From Zhengitettix transpicula (Eukaryota; Arthropoda; Insecta; Orthoptera; Tetrigidae), in contig CM073590.1 in assembly GCA_037074705.1 (NCBI GenBank), forward strand, positions 165,972,746 to 166,036,745: a stretch of DNA of 64,000 nucleotides. Reading direction: 5' to 3'. The position numbers and the translations under genes are program-made. Below the pieces are notes generated by a model that was given only the letters and a program-made list of their open reading frames with translations, was not told the origin of the DNA and made no database searches. Positions within the stretch are counted from its first letter, which is position 1. Each line of letters begins with the position of its first letter. Below, in pieces: positions 59,546-64,000 of the stretch.

Positions 59546-59822
59546 GGAAACCTTGTTCTTTTCTTCAGGTCCTAAGAAAACTAAAAAAAGGCGTAATCCT
59601 AGAGCGACACAACTGCACAGATCAGTTTTGTTGTGAACTGACTTTGTGCAGTTGTGTCGCTCTAGACTCGTGTTTTTTTAGTTTTCTTAGCACCCGAAGA
59701 AAGAAACGAGGATTCCAGACACGAAGTGTGGTATTTATATAATCTCTTCTTTTCTTTATTTAGCTATCCTTATTATTAATTGTCATAACAGACGTAAATT
59801 TTTCATTTTAATACTTATAAAG
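59374..59822. mobile_element. foldback element with 11-bp target-site duplication
   Basis: TACTTATAAAG occurs at 59374-59384 and 59812-59822. Between them the left arm (GATAGCC, CAGACAAAAGAAGTGAT, CACAACGTTTCT, CTTCAGGTCCTAAGAAAA, AGAGCGACACAACTGCAC) is mirrored by the right arm, ending in CAGACGTAAATTTTTCATTTTA. The loop itself folds (CAGTT...AACTG). It has no coding capacity, so it would need another element's proteins to move. Confidence 0.8.
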
Positions 59823-62800
59823 ATCTTGCGACTCGCTATGAAAAGAAAAATATATTTTGCAAAATGTGCATAAGTAAGAGTACCTGTTTTGGTACCTTAC
59901 TACTTGGATAGCTTGGGCACAGATAATTTTTACAGCTATACGATTCTTGAACGAACGAGAAACTGCCTGACATCTTAGTTAACGATGTATTTGCAGAATT
60001 ATGACCGAAATTTATAATTATCGTGATAAACATTTCAAAATAAAAATGTTGATTTATAATTAACTAAATTATATGGCTTATCAGAAAATAAAAAAAAATA
60101 GGATTGATAACCTAGGTTACATTTATAGCTGTTATCTTAGCGAGCTTCCCGTTGCCTATTTCTTCTTCTTCGATTAATGAAATATCTGCAGTATTGTACA
60201 CTAGGCGGTTCGTGTTAATTTGAACATAAGGATATTTTCTGATAAGCACTGATAAGTACGAAAGGAATACGCCATTGTTAAATGTCTTTTTTGTACACTT
60301 AAATGACGGACTATGCAAAGGGGCAAGGTTAATAGTGTTAAGAAATCACGTGATAGACTAAAGTACTTACTGGAGCTGCGAAAGGTAATGTAGTACAAAT
60401 TCCCAGTATTCACTTAGTACTTTCAGGGACTGGATAACCAATTCGTTTTAAGGAGTAGAAAATTTACGGTGATGTCAGCATAGGCTGTGTCAACAAACGA
60501 ATCTTTATACGTAATGTCTAAATAACATGATTTTGTAAACAACTTCTTTGATGTCGTAACCTGTGATAGCTGTTGTAAATGTACAGTTCATTTTACAGTA
60601 ATTCTTCTGAAAATAAGTATATATAATATATGATCAGAGAGCCAACTTTTAATAGAACGCAACTCTGACGTCAAGTCACACTTAGACCAACACACATACA
60701 AAATTGATGCATTGTAAAGTATAGCAATATATATTCAGGATCATATGTGTGTTCATTCAGTATCATGTTAACCAAGACTTCTAATCTACGATCTCCAGTT
60801 TTCATTAACTTACGCAGTAATTTAGCTTCAATCTTAAACATAACTAGGCAAAATATTATACTAAAATGTGGTTTGGTGCTTATAGGCCATATTCAGAATG
60901 GATGTCGTTCGTATGTGATGTCGACATTATGTGATCATACATGAAAACCACAAACTGGGTTAGATTTTACACTGAGGAGTATTGTTATCTACGCAATGTA
61001 AGCAGCCGAATGGATCAAGGCCTAAATCACATCAGGGTCTTATATATGAGACCTTTTATTTTGAGACATGAGGCAACTTTCTTGTGAATTTTGTGGAAAT
61101 AGGAGATGGTGGGCTTGGTTCTGTTGACATAACCCGTGTGGTTTATTACTTGTCACTTACTAATATTATAGAATCTAATGTTCTATAAAACAACACGTTA
61201 CGATCTCAAGATTTGTGTTTCAGATTCGTTTTGCGACACGGATTGCCCGGCTCTGAGTTTGCTGTTTTGTCTGTTTACACGATGTATTCAACTAATCTTT
61301 ACCTTTGGTGTGGATTGTGGTACTGAGCTCTATGCTCGGTCTAGCTGATAAAGGTTACCCATAGTTTTCCTGTATCATTCCCTGGAGAATCATTTAGGTT
61401 CCTCGAAAGCCACTAGTGTTCCTCTTTTTTATTCACTTCGTTGGATGAAGAGATGTCTAATTTAACATTGGAGTCCAATAACTCAAGGATAGGCCGTCCT
61501 CTTCAAAACCACTTCTGTCCAATCACGCCTAAAATACTCGGTAATTGAAATAATAATTGTGTAACAAATACTAATCTATCTTTAGATCGTGTGATAGCAT
61601 GTGCATTGTAGAAGGGAGAAGGTGGAGGGGAGCATTGTCGTCAGTTGGGAACTAGTATTGTCCATAAGCAGGACATATGGCACTACTATTATTGAAAACA
61701 TTCATTACATTCTTACGAACTGGATCAAACCCTGTACTTACCATCTCTTAGTTTTTATGGATGAGTGTTTTTTTTGGCGCACCACATATCCTGAAATGTA
61801 CACATGCTTCGATATTTTCAGAATAGTTTTTACACTATCAAGTTCGCTCCAGCTATACGTTTCTTAGCATTCACGTATACCGTCGTCTGTTTTTAATAAA
61901 AATCACGTAGTTTGTAGTTTCATACATAGAGTGAAAAAACTGAACTCACTCTTGGAATTATCTTTTCGCTCAAAGTAAAAACAATTTAACGAATCATTAA
62001 CCTCATGTATGCGAGTCACTAGATTGTTGTTTAAAGTCGTGTTGTCACAGCAAGTAAATCACGATAAGCTAATGTGACAAAACCAGCTGGAATATGGCAC
62101 GTATCTAGAGGAAAGTGTAATTAGGTTCATGGCATCAATTACTACATATTGTAATCAAAATCGGAATTGTGATAAAGTTTTCATTTTAATTCCTTCGATT
62201 TCACTATAATTAACACGACTTTCGGGTCATCCCAACCACCATGTGTACAATTCTTGTAATGAATTTCCGAAATGCACATGTGTATCCAGTGTTTGTTGGT
62301 TAACACATAGTATAATTATTATAAGATTGTAATTGGAAATTAGGTGGTTACTAGATCCCATCAGACCTAATTAAATAAAACGAACATTAATCTTGTAAGT
62401 TTCATCAGCTAACCGCATGAGAAAAACATTTAGAGTGTTTTCCTGTGAGGGAGAACTTAATGCCTCTGTTCCGACTGTTGTTTGTGGGCTCTGGAGATAA
62501 ATTGTCCCGTTATGACGTGAAAACACATTCCAAAGTGTTTTGGCCGGCCTGCGACTAGCCCCCTTTTTTAGCTTGTTTACTCCACTTCTGTCAAAACACG
62601 TCTTACTTTTAATATTGACTCCCCGGCAGTAATCTAATTCTTGTTGGAAAACTTGCATTCACAGACTCACAGGCACCCGCACCTATATGTATGTAAGTTT
62701 TTCTTCGACAGTCGATTACTGCTGCGTCTGACACAAGTTTAAAAAGAGCATTCAGGTCAGGGAAATAACATATGTCAAATATTCTCTCTAATCAGTATTT

Positions 62801-63309
62801 ATATTTGAAAAGTTTTCTTTCTGAATAACTGTAAAATCTTGCTAGTTCCAACAGCATGATATGCAAATAGATGCAAACTATAGGCGGGCAAGTATTGAAA
62901 TACAAAAAAAGGCTTATACTTGCGAGCCACCGTCTGTTTTCAACATATGGAGCCCTTCCATTGACTGTGTATACAGCACGCTATCATAAAAGTAACAGCA
63001 TCTAAAGGAAAAACACACAATATGGAGGCCTCGTCACGGACAAAATAAGGTAGATGCTTTATGGTAGAAAACATTAAATCATACGTGGGAAACAAAGCAT
63101 GTAAATACATGATAAGCTAGAAAACCCAGCTTAATTTACTAGAAGTAAACTTCAAATATAGACCACTAGAAAGCGGACGTAGACATATTCTAATTTTAAA
63201 ATATGATCAATAAACGATTGTATCAATTAACTGCAGCTCTATTTGAGAAAATTTTTCACCAGCACGATGATTTTCTTTCTTCAGTTTTTTTTAAAAAAAT
63301 ATTATATAA
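59823..63309. other. AT-rich non-coding stretch
   Basis: No gene is recognised. The frames 60112-60413 minus, 61601-61867 plus and 62371-62658 minus show no motif. A GC-richer patch lies at about 62450-62600. Confidence 0.45.
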
Positions 63310-64000
63310 AACTAGCTGGGTGCTCGGCGTTGCCCGAGATGTAATTTATCTATAACCCCCGATACGACTCCAATTTCGGCTGCTTTTGCGCAATTTTTAT
63401 GTAATGCTACTCGAACCCTAATCATTATAATTAACTCTGAAAATATTTCTTCAACGCAAATATCTGCCGTGTTTGCATGTTCCAAAATTTGCACCCCGCT
63501 ACCCCTTCATCGGAGGGGTAAATGCCAATTTGAATGTTTTAACTAAACACAGTGACTTCCATAACCTTTGATTTGACTCCAATCTCGGTTGTATTCGCGT
63601 TATTTTACTGTAAAACATCTCCACCCCAAACCCGAAGGGTGTCCTTTTCACAGGGCGTAGGGGATGAAAATTGTATTCAGATAACATTGGTAGAAACACT
63701 ATCAATATCTTTGACCCCTAAAAATATTTATCCGACTCAAATATCGGCTGTTTTAGTATGTTTAAATATTTCCACCCCCGCTTCTGGGGGTGGAAGACGC
63801 GTCTCACCCCGACAGTGTTTGTTTCCTGGTCGCTAAGAACACGTGTACGAAATTTGGTGAAAATTGGTGTAGATTTGTATTTTATTTAGAAAACGTTTGT
63901 ATGGGAAATAGAAAAGGACTGTTTTTAGGGTTTTCCCGGAAATTATTCGATTTTTTCTCGCCTTTTAAACCTTTCCTACACCTCCACGAACATTTAAAGA
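63310..64000 (+). repeat. dispersed repeat with internally repeated blocks, cut by window end
   Basis: It starts AAACTAGCTGGGTGCTCGGCGTTGCCCG, a head I recognise from common arthropod dispersed repeats. Block A (GACTCCAAT-TCGG-TG) occurs at 63366 and 63576. Block B (CAAATAT-GG/TG-TGTTT...CACCCC) occurs at about 63457 and 63737. C/G-rich hairpins such as CCACCCCCGCTTCTGGGGGTGG (63773) separate them. The end of the window holds the ACGAAATTTGGTGAAAATTGG block. The frames 63312-63836 lie in it and are not genes. The element class is not certain. Confidence 0.55.

Noticed and set aside
59385..59811. CRISPR-like array or rho-independent terminator
   Set aside because: The repeats are one inverted pair plus one tandem duplication, not regularly spaced direct repeats, and the window is eukaryotic.

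Overview
The window looks like AT-rich nuclear DNA from an arthropod with a large, transposon-filled genome. A polyneopteran insect (cockroach, termite or stick-insect type) is my best guess. That is an inference from the tRNA-derived SINEs with intact B boxes, the Jockey-clade and Penelope-like (PLE) remnants, the long gene-free stretches and the eukaryotic splice signals. I see no rRNA, intact tRNA gene, CRISPR array, operon or bacterial-style gene. Almost every open frame over 60 codons is a chance frame, or lies inside a repeat.

The only credible cellular coding signal is tiny. At 17179-17202 an ATG preceded by an in-frame stop opens eight codons (MADTSGQV), followed at once by the donor GTGAGT. 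The peptide resembles the start of class III alcohol dehydrogenase (ADH5/Fdh, formaldehyde and GSNO detoxification), whose next residues should be close to I-x-C-K-A-A-V. I cannot find that second exon, so much of the remaining window could be a very long first intron. About 28 kb downstream, at 45421-45494, a pyrimidine-rich acceptor is joined directly to GTAAGT, with a second GTAAGT 49 bases later. This is the layout of a recursive splice site or recursive-splice exon.

The rest is repeats, gene deserts and a few GC/CpG-richer islands that may be regulatory. The repeats are: (1) a dispersed module of about 500 bp ('R500' here) at 1-588, 613-987, 22477-22984, 25381-25766, 26986-27605 and 32932-33142, one copy with a clean 12-bp target-site duplication; (2) PLE-derived material at 9630-14510, including a broken GIY-YIG-type C-terminus, plus a scattered motif (CTGANGA, small hairpin, CGAAACGT) that resembles a hammerhead-ribozyme core; (3) a palindromic foldback family with 11-bp target-site duplications at 49618-49897 and 59374-59822, and partial copies at 29621, 38431 and 56265; (4) a Jockey-type reverse transcriptase at 39560-41065 split by an insertion; (5) five SINE copies; (6) two long inverted repeats, 45708-46242 and 55426-56553. 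CpG-richer islands lie near 24740, 30050, 37290, 41840, 50690, 54640 and 58560.

No gene network can be assembled. At most the window holds the 5' end and possible first intron of one metabolic gene inside an old transposon landscape. 'R500' and the other family labels are working names used only here.
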